Source: Pseudonocardia benzenivorans CB1190 (GTDB lineage Bacteria; Actinomycetota; Actinomycetes; Mycobacteriales; Pseudonocardiaceae). From it: a stretch of 64,000 nucleotides of DNA. A model generated the notes under the pieces. The model had not been told where the DNA came from. It saw only the letters and a program-made list of their open reading frames with translations, and searched no databases. This document shows positions 8,508 through 17,678 of the stretch, one piece after another. A program made the translations under genes and the position numbers. The stretch's first letter is position 1. Each line of letters begins with the position of its first letter. The DNA is taken from NCBI RefSeq assembly GCF_000196675.2, contig NC_015312.1, positions 1,178,001 through 1,242,000 on the forward strand, given 5' to 3'.

Positions 8508-10052
8508 TCAGCGCTGCGCCGGCCCCTCGCCGGGGTCGCCGTCGGAGTCGTCGGTCTTCTCGCCGGTCTTGTCGTCGGTCTTGTCGCCGGTCGTGTCGTC
8601 GTCCTGCTCCGCGGCGGCCTCGGTCTCCCCGGCCGCCTTGCGACGCTCGGCGGCCTCCTTGGCCGCGTCCATGGCCGCGTCGGCGTCGCGGTCGCGCTGG
8701 AGCTGCCGCTCGATCTCGGCGATCGGGTCGACGTCGTCGGAACCGGCGACGAAGGCCGCGGGGTCGTCGAGGTCGTCGGTGGTGGGGACCAGGTCGGGGT
8801 GCGCCCACAGCGCGTCGCGGCCCGCGGTGCCGCGCTGCTCGCCGAGGAGCTTCCACAGCTCCGCGGCCGCCCGCAGCCGACGTGGCCGCAGCTCCAGCCC
8901 GACGAGGGTCGCGAACGCCTGCTCGGCGGGCCCCCCGGAGGCGCGCCGGCGGCGCAGGGTCTCGCGCAGGGCCTCGGCGCCGGGCAGCCGCTCGCCGACG
9001 GCCTCGGCGACGACGGCGTCGACCCAGCCCTCGATGAGCGCGAGCAGCGTCTCCAGGCGGGCCAGCGCGGCCTTCTGCTCCGGCGTCGTCTGCGGCTCGA
9101 ACATGCCGCCCTGCATGGCCTGCTGGATCGACTCGGGGTTGGACGGGTCGATCGACGAGGCCAGCTCCTCGATCCGCGACGTGTCGACGGTGATGCCCTG
9201 CGCGTACTGCTCGACCGCGCCGAGCAGCCGCTCCCGCAGCCACGGCACGTGGGTGAACAGCCGCTGATGGGCGGCCTCGCGGGCGGCCAGGAAGATCATG
9301 ACCTCGCCGGCCGGGCGGTCGAGCCCGGTGGTGAACTTCTCGATCGCCTCGGGCAGCAGCGCGGCCGTGCCTGCGGGGCCGACCGGGAAGCCGACGTCGG
9401 TGGAGGTGAGCACCTCGGCCGCGAGCTCGCCCAGCCCGCTGCCGAGCTGGCTGCCGAAGGCGAGGCCGCCCATCTGGCCGACCATGGCGAGCATCGGGCC
9501 CGCGGCCTGCTTCGCCTGTTCCGGCAGGCCCTCCACCCAGGCGCCGGAGACGCGGCGCGCGACCGGGTCGCACAGCCGCTTCCACGTCGGCATGCTCGCC
9601 TTGACCCAGTCGGTCGGCGTCCAGGCCACCGCGTCCGTCGCGCCCGCGGGGAAGTCGGTGGCCGCGTCGAGCCACAGCTCGGCGAGCTTCACGGCGTCGG
9701 CGGCGGCGGTGCGCTGCGCGTCGGTCAACGACGACGTCCTCTGCGCCAGCGCCTGCGTCGCGATCTGGGTGGCGAGCTCGTAGTTGACGGGGCCGTCGCC
9801 GCCGCTCTGTGCGTGGCTGAGCATCTGCCCCAGCTGCGTGAACATCTGACCGAGCTGGCTCATGTCGAAGCCCCCCGGGCCGCCCATCCCGGGCATCCCC
9901 GGCATGCCGGGGAAGCCGCCGGGCGGCATGCCCGGCAGGTTGCCGAGGCCGAAGGGGTCCTGGGGCCCCTGCGGCTCCGAGCCCTCGCCGTCGGGCCGGT
10001 CGCGGTCCTTGTCGCGGTCTGCGGGTCCGAAGCCGAACGGGACGTCACTCAT
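8508..10052 (-). CDS. DUF2342 'zinc-dependent metalloprotease' family protein
   Basis: A 514-residue protein. The N-terminus is a Gly/Pro/Met-rich low-complexity stretch (LPGMPPGGFPGMPGMPGMGG), followed by the helical DUF2342 core with GEVMIFLAAREAAHQRLF and IEGWVDAVVAEAVGERLPG, and a highly charged Asp/Glu/Lys tail with TGDKTDDKTGEKTDD repeats. The family is annotated as a metalloprotease by model, but no HExxH is present; ExxH in the REAAHQRLF segment is the nearest candidate. ATG 10050-10052 is chosen; the frame continues upstream into the divergent promoter region. It is divergent from the UPF0182 gene, as in mycobacteria. Confidence 0.85.
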   Translation of the reverse strand: MSDVPFGFGPADRDKDRDRPDGEGSEPQGPQDPFGLGNLPGMPPGGFPGMPGMPGMGGPGGFDMSQLGQMFTQLGQMLSHAQSGGDGPVNYELATQIATQALAQRTSSLTDAQRTAAADAVKLAELWLDAATDFPAGATDAVAWTPTDWVKASMPTWKRLCDPVARRVSGAWVEGLPEQAKQAAGPMLAMVGQMGGLAFGSQLGSGLGELAAEVLTSTDVGFPVGPAGTAALLPEAIEKFTTGLDRPAGEVMIFLAAREAAHQRLFTHVPWLRERLLGAVEQYAQGITVDTSRIEELASSIDPSNPESIQQAMQGGMFEPQTTPEQKAALARLETLLALIEGWVDAVVAEAVGERLPGAEALRETLRRRRASGGPAEQAFATLVGLELRPRRLRAAAELWKLLGEQRGTAGRDALWAHPDLVPTTDDLDDPAAFVAGSDDVDPIAEIERQLQRDRDADAAMDAAKEAAERRKAAGETEAAAEQDDDTTGDKTDDKTGEKTDDSDGDPGEGPAQR

Positions 10053-10333
10053 GGCTCCACGGTACGCGGACCGGACAACCTCGGTGACGTGGAGCGTCGC
10101 TGTTCGCCGAGGGCGTGGCGGCGTGCGGGAGGTATCCGAATCGTCACGATTGGCCAACTCGGCCCGCGCAACGGGAACCACACGCCCCTTCCGTAGAGTT
10201 GGCTCGTCAGGCGCACCGCCGTGCGGCTGCGACGACACCGTCCGACGACCCCGTCCGACGACGACGCCGTCACCGCCGCGTCCGGTCCGTGGCGGCGCCC
10301 GGCAGTTCGCACCCGACGTCAGGAGCGTGTCCC

Positions 10334-13243
10334 GTGGCCATGCGGCCCCCGGTGGGAGTCCCCTCGTTACCCCGCCGCACCCGGATCCTGCTGATCATCG
10401 CCGCGGTGGTGGTCGTGCTCCTCTTCGGCGGGTCGCGGCTCATCGACTTCTACGTCAACTGGCTGTGGTTCGGTGAGGTCGGCTTCCGCGAGGTGTTCAC
10501 GACGGTGCTGTTCACCCGCACCGTGCAGTTCGTGCTCGGCGGCCTGCTCCTCGGCGGGCTCGTCTGGCTGTCGATGTGGCTGGCCTACCGCTTCCGCCCG
10601 GTCTTCGTCCCGGTCAGCGGCCCCGAGGACCCGATCGCCCGCTACCGCACCGTCGTCATCCAGCGGTTGCGGCTCTTCGCGATCGGCATCCCGGTGATCG
10701 TCGGCATCATCGCGGGGCTCGCGGCGCAGGGCGACTGGCAGACCGTCCAGATGTTCCTGCACGGCACGTCCTTCGGCCAGACGGACCCGGTGTTCGGCAA
10801 GGACGTCAGCTTCTACGCGTTCGACCTGCCCTTCTACCGGCTGCTGCTCGACTGGGTGATGGTCGGCGTCGCGATCTCGTTCGTCTTCGCCCTCATCACC
10901 CACTACCTGTTCGGCGGCATCCGGCTCTCCGGCCGGTCGGGCCAGATCTCCTCCGCGGCGCGCGCCCACCTGGCCACGCTGGCCGGTGTGTTCGTCCTGC
11001 TCAAGGCGCTCGCGTACTTCTTCGACCGCTACGAGCTGCTCTTCTCCGACCGCAACGCCAACTTCAACGGCGCGACCTACACCGACCTGAACGCGGTCAT
11101 GCCGGCCAAGCTGATCCTGCTGTTCATCTCGATCATCTGTGCCATCGCGTTCTTCGTGTCGATCTTCCGGCGCAACCTGCAGCTGCCCGCCATCGCGCTC
11201 GTGCTGCTGGTGCTGTCGAGCATCCTGATCGGCGCGGCGTGGCCCGCGATCCTGCAGCAGTTCGTCGTCGGCCCGAACGCCAACGAGCGCGAGGCGACGT
11301 CGATCTCGCGCAACATCGAGGCGACGAGACAGGCGTTCGGGCTCACCGACGACAAGGTGACGATCGAGCCGTACTCGGGGACGTCGACGGCCACACCGGC
11401 CCAGGTGCGCTCCGACACCAGCACGATCCCGAACATCCGGCTGCTCGACCCGAACAAGCTGACCAAGACGTTCACGCAGCTCCAGCAGCGCCGCAACTTC
11501 TACGGCTTCCCGCAGAAGCTCGACATCGACCGCTACGACGTCAACGGGCAGACGCAGGACTACGTCGTCGCCGCGCGCGAGCTCGACAGCAGCGCGCTCG
11601 TCGGCAACCAGACCGACTGGATCAACCGGCACCTCGTCTACACCCACGGCAACGGCTTCGTCGCCGCGCCGGCCAACCAGGTCAACGCCGCGCTCGAGGA
11701 CACCGGCGGTCAGGGCGGTCTGCCGCAGTTCACCGTCAGCGACACGTCGACGAAGGGCGCCATCCCCGTCGACGAGCCACGGATCTACTACGGCGAGCTG
11801 ATCACCGACTACTCGATCGTCGGGGCGCCGGAGGGCGCGGCGCCGCGCGAGTACGACTCGGACTCGCAGCAGTACACGTACGAGGGCAAGGGCGGGGTCT
11901 CGATCGGGAACCTGTTCAACCGCCTCGTGTTCGCCATCAACTACGGCGAGACGCGCATCCTCTTCAACGGGTCGATCAACAGCGACTCGAAGATCATGTA
12001 CTACCGCGACCCGCTGCAGCGGGTGAAGAACGTCGCGCCGTGGCTGACCCTCGACGGCGACCCGTACCCGGCGGTCGTCGACGGCCGCATCCAGTGGATC
12101 GTCGACGGCTACACGACGCTGCAGAACTACCCGTACGCCCAGCAGGTCCCGCTCGGCACCGCGACGCGCGACAGCCTGCAGGGCGGCGTGCAGCGGCTGC
12201 CGGACACCAACGTCAGCTACCTGCGGAACTCGGTGAAGGCCACCGTCGACGCCTACGACGGCACCGTCACCCTCTACGCCTTCGACGACACCGATCCCGT
12301 GCTCAAGACCTGGGAGAAGGTCTTCCCGGGCACGGTGGAGCCGTCGTCGGCGATCAGTCCGGACCTGCGCGCGCACTTCCGGTACCCGGAGGACCAGTTC
12401 AAGGTCCAGCGCGAGCTGCTGACGCGCTACCACGTCGACAACCCGAGCGAGTTCTTCTCGACGGTGTCGTTCTGGGACGTGCCGTCCGACCCGACGGTCC
12501 AGGGCAACACGGGGGCGGGCCAGGAGGCGCAGCCGCCGTACTACCTGCTGACCGGCCTGCCCAACCAACCGGGGGCGACGTTCCAGCTCACCAGCGCGCT
12601 CGTGAGCCTGCAGAGACAGTTCCTCGCCGCCTACATGACGGCGAGCTCCGATCCCGCGACCTACGGCAAGATCACGGTCCTGCAGCTACCCGCGGACACC
12701 CAGACACTCGGGCCGCAACAGGTGCAGGCCCAGTTCCTCGGCTCGCCCAGCGTGTCCCAGGAGCTGAACCTGTTGCGACAGAACCAGACCACGATCGACT
12801 ACGGCAACCTGCTGACGCTGCCCGTCGCGGGCGGGCTGCTCTACGTCGAACCGGTCTACATCGAGAGAGCCGGGCAGGACTCGTCCTATCCGCAGCTCGC
12901 GAGAGTGCTCGTGAGCTACGGGGGCCGGGTCGGCTACAGCCCCAACCTCGCGACCGCGCTCGACCAGGTCTTCGGTGCGGGCGCCGGCTCCGGCGCGACA
13001 CAGACCGGTCAGGGTGGCGGTTCGCCGCCGCCGCCGACCACAGCCACCAGCCCACCGCCTGCCGCGGGCGGTGGCGGGGGTGGCGGCTCGAACCCGGCGG
13101 CCGTCGCAGCGGCCAACGAGATCGAGCAGGCGTTGACCCAGCTGAAGTCGGCCCAGCAGTCCGGCGACTTCGCGGCCCAGGGGCAGGCGCTCGCCGCGCT
13201 CGACGCCGCGGTGAAGAAGTTCCAGGCGGCACAAGGCGGCTGA
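10334..13243 (+). CDS. UPF0182 family large integral membrane protein
   Basis: A 969-residue protein. About seven hydrophobic helices fill the first 330 residues (for example ILLIIAAVVVVLLFGG, FVLGGLLLGGLVWL, LLLVLSSILIGAAWP), then comes a long extracytoplasmic domain, a Pro/Gly-rich linker (SPPPPTTATSPPP) and a short C-terminal helix rich in Ala and Gln. Function is unknown; the family is conserved across actinobacteria. The GTG at 10334 lies 8 nt after AGGAG and is preferred; ATG 10340 is possible. The frame is open upstream but covers the divergent promoter. Confidence 0.92.
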   Translation: MAMRPPVGVPSLPRRTRILLIIAAVVVVLLFGGSRLIDFYVNWLWFGEVGFREVFTTVLFTRTVQFVLGGLLLGGLVWLSMWLAYRFRPVFVPVSGPEDPIARYRTVVIQRLRLFAIGIPVIVGIIAGLAAQGDWQTVQMFLHGTSFGQTDPVFGKDVSFYAFDLPFYRLLLDWVMVGVAISFVFALITHYLFGGIRLSGRSGQISSAARAHLATLAGVFVLLKALAYFFDRYELLFSDRNANFNGATYTDLNAVMPAKLILLFISIICAIAFFVSIFRRNLQLPAIALVLLVLSSILIGAAWPAILQQFVVGPNANEREATSISRNIEATRQAFGLTDDKVTIEPYSGTSTATPAQVRSDTSTIPNIRLLDPNKLTKTFTQLQQRRNFYGFPQKLDIDRYDVNGQTQDYVVAARELDSSALVGNQTDWINRHLVYTHGNGFVAAPANQVNAALEDTGGQGGLPQFTVSDTSTKGAIPVDEPRIYYGELITDYSIVGAPEGAAPREYDSDSQQYTYEGKGGVSIGNLFNRLVFAINYGETRILFNGSINSDSKIMYYRDPLQRVKNVAPWLTLDGDPYPAVVDGRIQWIVDGYTTLQNYPYAQQVPLGTATRDSLQGGVQRLPDTNVSYLRNSVKATVDAYDGTVTLYAFDDTDPVLKTWEKVFPGTVEPSSAISPDLRAHFRYPEDQFKVQRELLTRYHVDNPSEFFSTVSFWDVPSDPTVQGNTGAGQEAQPPYYLLTGLPNQPGATFQLTSALVSLQRQFLAAYMTASSDPATYGKITVLQLPADTQTLGPQQVQAQFLGSPSVSQELNLLRQNQTTIDYGNLLTLPVAGGLLYVEPVYIERAGQDSSYPQLARVLVSYGGRVGYSPNLATALDQVFGAGAGSGATQTGQGGGSPPPPTTATSPPPAAGGGGGGGSNPAAVAAANEIEQALTQLKSAQQSGDFAAQGQALAALDAAVKKFQAAQGG

Positions 13244-13249
13244 CGCCCA

Positions 13250-13299
13250 CGACGACGCCCCGCCACCGGCCCGCAACGGGCCGGGGCGGGGCGTCGTCG
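13250..13299. terminator. Hairpin terminator after the UPF0182 gene
   Basis: A perfect 15-bp inverted repeat (13250-13264 with 13285-13299) with a second small inverted repeat in the loop. It starts 6 bp after the stop codon. Confidence 0.75.
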
Positions 13300-13502
13300 C
13301 GTTCGGCCGGCCGGCGGTCCTCCGTCACCGGCCGACGGGTGTGACCGGGAGCACGAAAGATCATCGGGCCGCGATGTGGACGAGTTTCGCCCCGTCCGGG
13401 CCCGTCGTCGCAGGTCGGAGGGGTCGTGTGGGTGGTTGCCCCCCCGGATGCGGGGACGTTTCGGGCCGGTGTACTGTTCTCACTACAACAGCAACACAGC
13501 AA

Positions 13503-13576
13503 CGCGGGGTGGAGCAGCTCGGTAGCTCGCTGGGCTCATAACCCAGAGGTCGTAGGTTCGAATCCTACCCCCGCTA
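13503..13576 (+). tRNA. Initiator tRNA-fMet (CAT)
   Basis: A 74-nt cloverleaf. The acceptor CGCGGGG pairs with CCCCGC except for the first position (C1 opposite U72), the unpaired end typical of initiators. The anticodon arm is CTGGG-CTCATAA-CCCAG, with anticodon CAT followed by GG/CC pairs. The T arm is GTAGG-TTCGAAT-CCTAC. CCA is not encoded. The 3' half from 13535 is duplicated at 26226 and forms the attachment site of the integrated element, so the functional 3' half here was most likely supplied by the element. Confidence 0.95.
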
Positions 13577-13620
13577 CTACAACAGAGGGCCCCTGACCAG
13601 CATGGTCAGGGGCCCTCTGG
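13535..13620 (+). repeat. attL: tRNA-fMet 3' half plus terminator
   Basis: This 86-bp segment aligns with 26226-26311 with five mismatches (offset 12,691). It includes the tRNA anticodon loop to 3' end and the hairpin terminator that follows it. Identity begins at CTCATAACCCAGAGGTCG. Confidence 0.88.
13583..13619 (+). terminator. Hairpin terminator after tRNA-fMet and integrase
   Basis: An inverted repeat AGAGGGCCCCTGACCA with TGGTCAGGGGCCCTCT around a GCA loop, a perfect stem of about 16 bp. It lies between the tRNA and the convergent integrase gene, is included in the att duplication and is followed by a short T-rich tract. Confidence 0.8.
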
Positions 13621-13632
13621 CTTTTCGTGCGC

Positions 13633-14973
13633 TCACGTGAGCGGTGATTCGGCCCCAATGGTCACGGCCGTGGTCACGGAGATCGTCTGCGGCCCCAGGA
13701 TCGCCGTCGCGGCGACCTGTGCGGCGTGCTCGTCCATCCCCGGGATGACGTGCATGTAGGTGTCCTGAGTGAACGAGACCGACGAGTGCCCCAGCCGCTC
13801 GCTGACGACCTTCACCGGCACGCCGGCCCGCAACGCCGCCGTGGCGTAGCTGTGTCGGACGTCGTGGAGGCGGATCGGCGGTAGGCCGGCCTCCCAGCTC
13901 AGCCGGGCGAACCACTCGGTGATCGTGTCCGGGTGGATCGGCCGGCCGTCGGGATGGCAGAACAGGTGCTGCCCGTTGTGCCCGAACTCCTGTTTCAGCT
14001 CATCCCACCGGACCAGGAACTCACGCAACGCGTCGACGGTGACGGGGTCGAGCGCGAGCGTGCGCCGGCTGTCGTCGGATTTCCCGTCCGAGTCGGTGGC
14101 CTGGCCGCCCACGACCACGCGGGTCTCCCCGGATGTCAGCCGGCCGTTCGCGAGGTCCAGATCAGCGCGCCGCAGCCCGGCCAGCTCGCTGCGCCGCAGC
14201 CCGGTCGTGCAGACGAGCAGCCAGAGCGCCGCGTGATGATCGGATCGGGCGTGCTCGACGAACCGGCGCAGCTCGTCGGTCGACCAGATGGCGTGCGACC
14301 GCCGGCGAACCCGCGGCGGTCTGGCGTCGGTTGCCGGGTTGCGCTGCAACAGGTTCCACCGGACCGCATCGGCCAGCGCACCGTGCAGCATCACGTGGAC
14401 ATTGCGCACGGTCTTGGGCGCGAGCCCGCCGTCATGCTGGCGGGGCGTCTGGCCGCGTTGGTAGCGAATGAGCGCCTTGCGGCCGGCGTCGTAGGTGACG
14501 CCGCCGGCCTCGGCCAGAGCCTTTGCTTTCGGCTCGTGTCCGGCGGCGATCTCTGCGAGGTAGAACGCATGCATCTGGGCGTCGCGGTCTACCTTCCGGC
14601 GCCCCTGTTCGAGCAGGTGCACGTAGAGCAGGTTGAGCCGGATCGTGTCGAGGTCCTGTAGGGGAGTGGTGCCGACGGTCGGGAGGACGTAGGCGTCGAG
14701 GTAGTCCCGGTAGCCGCGCCAGGCGGACGGCTTCATGTCGAGCTTGCGCGAGGTGATCCAGTCCTCCATGAACTCGGTGACGGTCTTGCGGCTGGTCCGG
14801 ACGAGCTGACCGCGCCGCGCGTTCTCCAACGCTTCATTGCAGGCGTTCTGCGCCTCGCGCTTGGTGCGGTAGCCGCCCTTGGTGAGCTGCCGGCGCTTGC
14901 CGGTGAGCGGGTCTGGTCCAAGGTCGATCCGGTACCGCCAGGTCGGCCCGTGCTTCTTGACGCTGCCGTTCAC
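13633..14973 (-). CDS. int: Tyrosine site-specific integrase of the AICE
   Basis: A 446-residue tyrosine recombinase that should join attP to the tRNA-fMet attB. Catalytic residues are visible: R260 (TTGLRRSEL), a lysine in the KSDDSRR loop near 298, H370-x-x-R373 (LHDVRHSY), H396 (LGHSS) and the nucleophile Y406 (DTYMH). The N-terminal 60 residues form an AP2-like arm-binding domain (YRIDLGPDPLTGKRRQLTKG). A 55-residue insertion around 125-185 in the core-binding domain is unusual. Its 3' end lies 13 bp inside attL, and its ATG overlaps the stop of the xis gene by 4 bp. Confidence 0.96.
   Translation of the reverse strand: MNGSVKKHGPTWRYRIDLGPDPLTGKRRQLTKGGYRTKREAQNACNEALENARRGQLVRTSRKTVTEFMEDWITSRKLDMKPSAWRGYRDYLDAYVLPTVGTTPLQDLDTIRLNLLYVHLLEQGRRKVDRDAQMHAFYLAEIAAGHEPKAKALAEAGGVTYDAGRKALIRYQRGQTPRQHDGGLAPKTVRNVHVMLHGALADAVRWNLLQRNPATDARPPRVRRRSHAIWSTDELRRFVEHARSDHHAALWLLVCTTGLRRSELAGLRRADLDLANGRLTSGETRVVVGGQATDSDGKSDDSRRTLALDPVTVDALREFLVRWDELKQEFGHNGQHLFCHPDGRPIHPDTITEWFARLSWEAGLPPIRLHDVRHSYATAALRAGVPVKVVSERLGHSSVSFTQDTYMHVIPGMDEHAAQVAATAILGPQTISVTTAVTIGAESPLT
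13659..13679. promoter_or_regulatory. Putative integrase arm-type site, left
   Basis: Two tandem GGTCACGG units separated by C-CGT. The same 21 bp occurs at 26067-26087 with one change, in the same orientation, just inside the other end. Its position next to the core on both sides fits P/P' arm sites of a tyrosine integrase; it lies within the 3' end of int. Confidence 0.5.
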
Positions 14974-15251
14974 GCAGCCTCCCCGGGCAGCGCCGGCGCG
15001 GTTCCCGACTCGTCGTCGAACAGGGCCCGGATGCGATGGGTGATCACGTAGACGCGGCGGCCGAACCGCTTGGTCGGCAGCTCGCCGGCGGCGGCGTAGC
15101 GATACGCGGATGCCCGACTGAGCCCGAGCAGATCGGCAGCACGGGGGATGGTGATGAGGGCCGGCAGGTCGGCAGTGAGGGAACGGATGTCCACGGTGCT
15201 CCTCGATGCGGTCGGGTCGACGTCGGTCGGGTGGGCGGCGGGGCTGCTCAT
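14970..15251 (-). CDS. xis: Excisionase / MerR-like helix-turn-helix protein
   Basis: A 93-residue protein whose central part (LITIPRAADLLGLSRASAYRYAAAGELPTKRFG) is the winged-helix excisionase-type DNA-binding domain (HTH_17). Such proteins bend the att arms and steer the integrase to excision. The stop overlaps the start of int (ATGA), so both are translated together. The N-terminal 25 residues are low complexity. Confidence 0.9.
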   Translation of the reverse strand: MSSPAAHPTDVDPTASRSTVDIRSLTADLPALITIPRAADLLGLSRASAYRYAAAGELPTKRFGRRVYVITHRIRALFDDESGTAPALPGEAA

Positions 15252-15267
15252 CGGTTCTCCCGGCTCG

Positions 15268-15505
15268 GAGTGACAGTCACTCGACTGTCACTCGGGGTGT
15301 CACAGGTGTTTGCGCAGGTCACGGGCGGCGGGGTGACGAGGTGACAGCAGTTGGTCCCGGACGGCGGTCCGCGGGTGTCACACACGGGCTACTCCCGGTC
15401 AGGACGGTTCTGCCTGGTCAAGGGCATCGGCGTGACGTAGTGACAGCAGTGACGGCGGTTCCAGACCGGTGGTGTCACGGCTGTCACCGGTGTCACCGCC
15501 GGCCG
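15268..15505. repeat. Cluster of TGTCAC/GTGACA repeats
   Basis: About ten copies of TGTCAC or its complement lie in 240 bp, including GTGACAGTCAC near 15269, CTGTCACTC, GTGTCACAGG, GGTGACAGCAG, GTAGTGACAGCAG and a triplet GTGTCACGGC-TGTCACCGG-TGTCACC near 15474. The right part runs into the 3' end of the RepA-like gene. In pSAM2-type elements the replication origin lies next to the rep genes, so iterons or Xis/integrase sites are both possible. Confidence 0.55.
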
Positions 15506-16535
15506 GGCTGTACTGGCCGCCGGGTGTGGCATGGAGCTGCCCGTCGGCGACCATCCGCCGGCAGGTCTGCCGCACCGTCGTGGCGTCGAGCTGCAACGCC
15601 TCGGCGATCTGCTTCGGCCGCTGGCCCGGGTAGTCACGGAGGAAGCGCATGATCTGCGCGCGGGTGTCCCGCATGAGGTAGTCCGCGGTCGGCCCGTCGA
15701 GGACCTGCCACGCGCCGGCCTGCGAGTCGAACGCCAGCGGGTAGTCGGTCTCGTCCACGTCGCGGCCCGTGACGTGCAGGACCCCATCGGCTTGCGCCCG
15801 AGCACGTTCGAGCACCAGCACGGCGTCGGCGGCGCCGGCGAGCCCGTTGGTTCCCGATACGGTGGCGAGGAAGTCCTCGGCGGCGGCCTTGCGGACGTGG
15901 TGGACGAGCAGGACGGCGACGCCGTGGCGGTCGGCGACCCGTTTGATCCGGCCCATGGCGGCGTAGTCGGCGTCGTAGGCGGCGACGCCGGTGGGTGGGT
16001 TGCCGCGGACCTTGGCGAACACGTCGATCACGACCAGGCGGGCGCCGGGGTGGGCGGTGAGCCAGGCGTCGACCTGTTCGTCCCCGCCGGCGGGCATCGG
16101 GTCGCACGCGATCGAGAGCGTGAGCCCGGCCGGTGCCGGCCGCCCGGCGAGCACGGTGCGCATCCGCGATTGCAGCCGGCGCGGGGTGTCCTCCAATGCG
16201 AGGTAGAGCACCGGCCCGGCTTCGACCGGGATGGAGCCGAGCGCGGGTCGGCCGGCGGCGATGTCGAGCGCGAGGTTGAGCGACAGCCACGACTTGCCGA
16301 CCTTGGGCGGGCCGGCGAGCAGGGTGACGCCCTCGCAGACGATCCCCGGCACGGCCCACCGCGGCGGCGCGAACGTCATCGTCATCAGCTCCTCGGCATC
16401 CCAGTGCGTGCGGGAAGGTGGGGGTACGGCTTCCAGTCGGCCCCGATCCCGGCTGGTCACAGGGCCACTCATGGGGCCCTGAGCGGCGTTCTGCGGGCCG
16501 TTCGGGTCGGGGGTGAGGTGGTTGGCCGGGCTCAT
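15399..16535 (-). CDS. RepA-like hexameric helicase/ATPase (AAA_25)
   Basis: A 378-residue RecA-fold ATPase. Walker A is GPPKVGKS (residues 75-82), Walker B is in ARLVVIDVFAKV, with the VLLVHHVRK sensor segment near residue 210. The last 100 residues contain a winged-helix-like segment (RPKQIAEALQLDATTVRQTCRRM). Proteins of this RepA/RSF1010-like class unwind DNA in plasmid and AICE replication. It overlaps the prim-pol gene by 4 bp, so the two form a replication module resembling a split RepAM initiator. Confidence 0.85.
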   Translation of the reverse strand: MSPANHLTPDPNGPQNAAQGPMSGPVTSRDRGRLEAVPPPSRTHWDAEELMTMTFAPPRWAVPGIVCEGVTLLAGPPKVGKSWLSLNLALDIAAGRPALGSIPVEAGPVLYLALEDTPRRLQSRMRTVLAGRPAPAGLTLSIACDPMPAGGDEQVDAWLTAHPGARLVVIDVFAKVRGNPPTGVAAYDADYAAMGRIKRVADRHGVAVLLVHHVRKAAAEDFLATVSGTNGLAGAADAVLVLERARAQADGVLHVTGRDVDETDYPLAFDSQAGAWQVLDGPTADYLMRDTRAQIMRFLRDYPGQRPKQIAEALQLDATTVRQTCRRMVADGQLHATPGGQYSPAGGDTGDSRDTTGLEPPSLLSLRHADALDQAEPS

Positions 16536-17479
16536 GCGGCGTCCTCGATCCGGCGCGGTCGCTTCGCGCCGGCGCGGAGGCCGGAGGTGATCGTCTGCTC
16601 GGCTTGGCGGGGGCTGTAGGCGCGCAGCGCGAGGTGCCGGGCTGCCGCGTTGGTGAGCACGGCGCGGGCGTCGGGTTCGGTGAGGGAGCCGCCGGCGACG
16701 AGCTGTCCGAGCGCGACTGCGGCGACGTAGAGGGAGGCGTTGCGCTGTGAGGCCGGGGCGTCGTGCACCCGTGCTGTTTCAGCCCGTAGTGCGGCGTCGA
16801 GGTAGCGGGCCCGCCGTCCGGTCCCGGTGCGGATCGGCCCGGTCGGGATCACGGGTGGCGGTGGTGGGCGCAGGCGTGCGAACAGCCAGCCGGGCAGCTC
16901 GACCGGGTCACGGGCGTCGGTGATCGTGTAGGCGCCGGCGGGGGTGGTCGAGCCGGCGGCGACGACGTAGCCGCCGTGGGCACGGCTGTCGATCTTCCAG
17001 CCGAGCAGCCCGGCCGTGTTCCGCAGCTCGTCGCAGGCGGGGGCGCGGTAGTAGAAGTGAGTCCCGCCGGAGGGGGTGGCGACGGTGAACGTCGCCGGCA
17101 GCGCGCCGGCCTGGTCGGCGAGCCGGTGCAGGACGTCGAGCCCGCCGCCGGCGCCAGCCCACTGCGCCCTCGGCGCCCCGTCGGTGTCGGTGTCGCAGTC
17201 GATGACGACGAGCCCGGCCGGGCCGGTGGCCAGGCCGATGTTGAACGCTCGGCCGGCGGCCCACGCGGTGTGGATGCGGTCGGGGTCGGTGGTGGCGCGC
17301 TGTTCCCATCCGAGGTGCCCGTCGGCGCCGGCGCACGGGCCGGTGCGGGGGCAGTGGGCGTGGCCGTGCAGGGCCGGGCGCTTGGTGGCGGGGTGCAGCG
17401 GGAACACCGGCCACCCGCGGCCGGCGGCGTCGAGCGCGGCGGCCAGCAGGCCGGCCAGGTGGTGACTGTGCGTGGACAT
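16532..17479 (-). CDS. Bifunctional DNA primase/polymerase (prim-pol)
   Basis: A 315-residue archaeo-eukaryotic primase-type enzyme. Metal-binding D94-x-D96 (VVIDCDTD) and the following PSGGTHFYY (S-x3-H motif) are intact, then GGYVVAAGST. This N-terminal catalytic domain is typical of AICE and phage replication proteins; the C-terminal third (residues 220-315) is helical and without known motifs. The ATG at 17479 has GGAG 6 nt upstream and is preferred over 17500. Downstream overlap with the RepA-like gene. Confidence 0.87.
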   Translation of the reverse strand: MSTHSHHLAGLLAAALDAAGRGWPVFPLHPATKRPALHGHAHCPRTGPCAGADGHLGWEQRATTDPDRIHTAWAAGRAFNIGLATGPAGLVVIDCDTDTDGAPRAQWAGAGGGLDVLHRLADQAGALPATFTVATPSGGTHFYYRAPACDELRNTAGLLGWKIDSRAHGGYVVAAGSTTPAGAYTITDARDPVELPGWLFARLRPPPPPVIPTGPIRTGTGRRARYLDAALRAETARVHDAPASQRNASLYVAAVALGQLVAGGSLTEPDARAVLTNAAARHLALRAYSPRQAEQTITSGLRAGAKRPRRIEDAA

Positions 17480-17678
17480 TGAGGCTCCTGATTTCGGCAT
17501 GGGTCTAGCGGCGCGGCACCCGTCGGGATGCCGTGTGGAGGGTGTTGGGAGGGTGTTTGTGCTGGTGGCGCTAGGTTGCTAGCGGGCTGATCAGATGCGG
17601 TGCCGGGCGCTAGCGGTGGGTGCTAGGTCTAGCGGGCCCGGCCGCTAGCAGCGGCCGGCAGCCGGGCCCGCCGATCGG

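Noticed and set aside
10367-12568. Antisense frame of 733 codons under the UPF0182 gene
   Set aside because: Low-complexity Val/Arg/Asp composition typical of the complementary strand of a GC-rich gene; the sense gene has clear membrane helices and family features.
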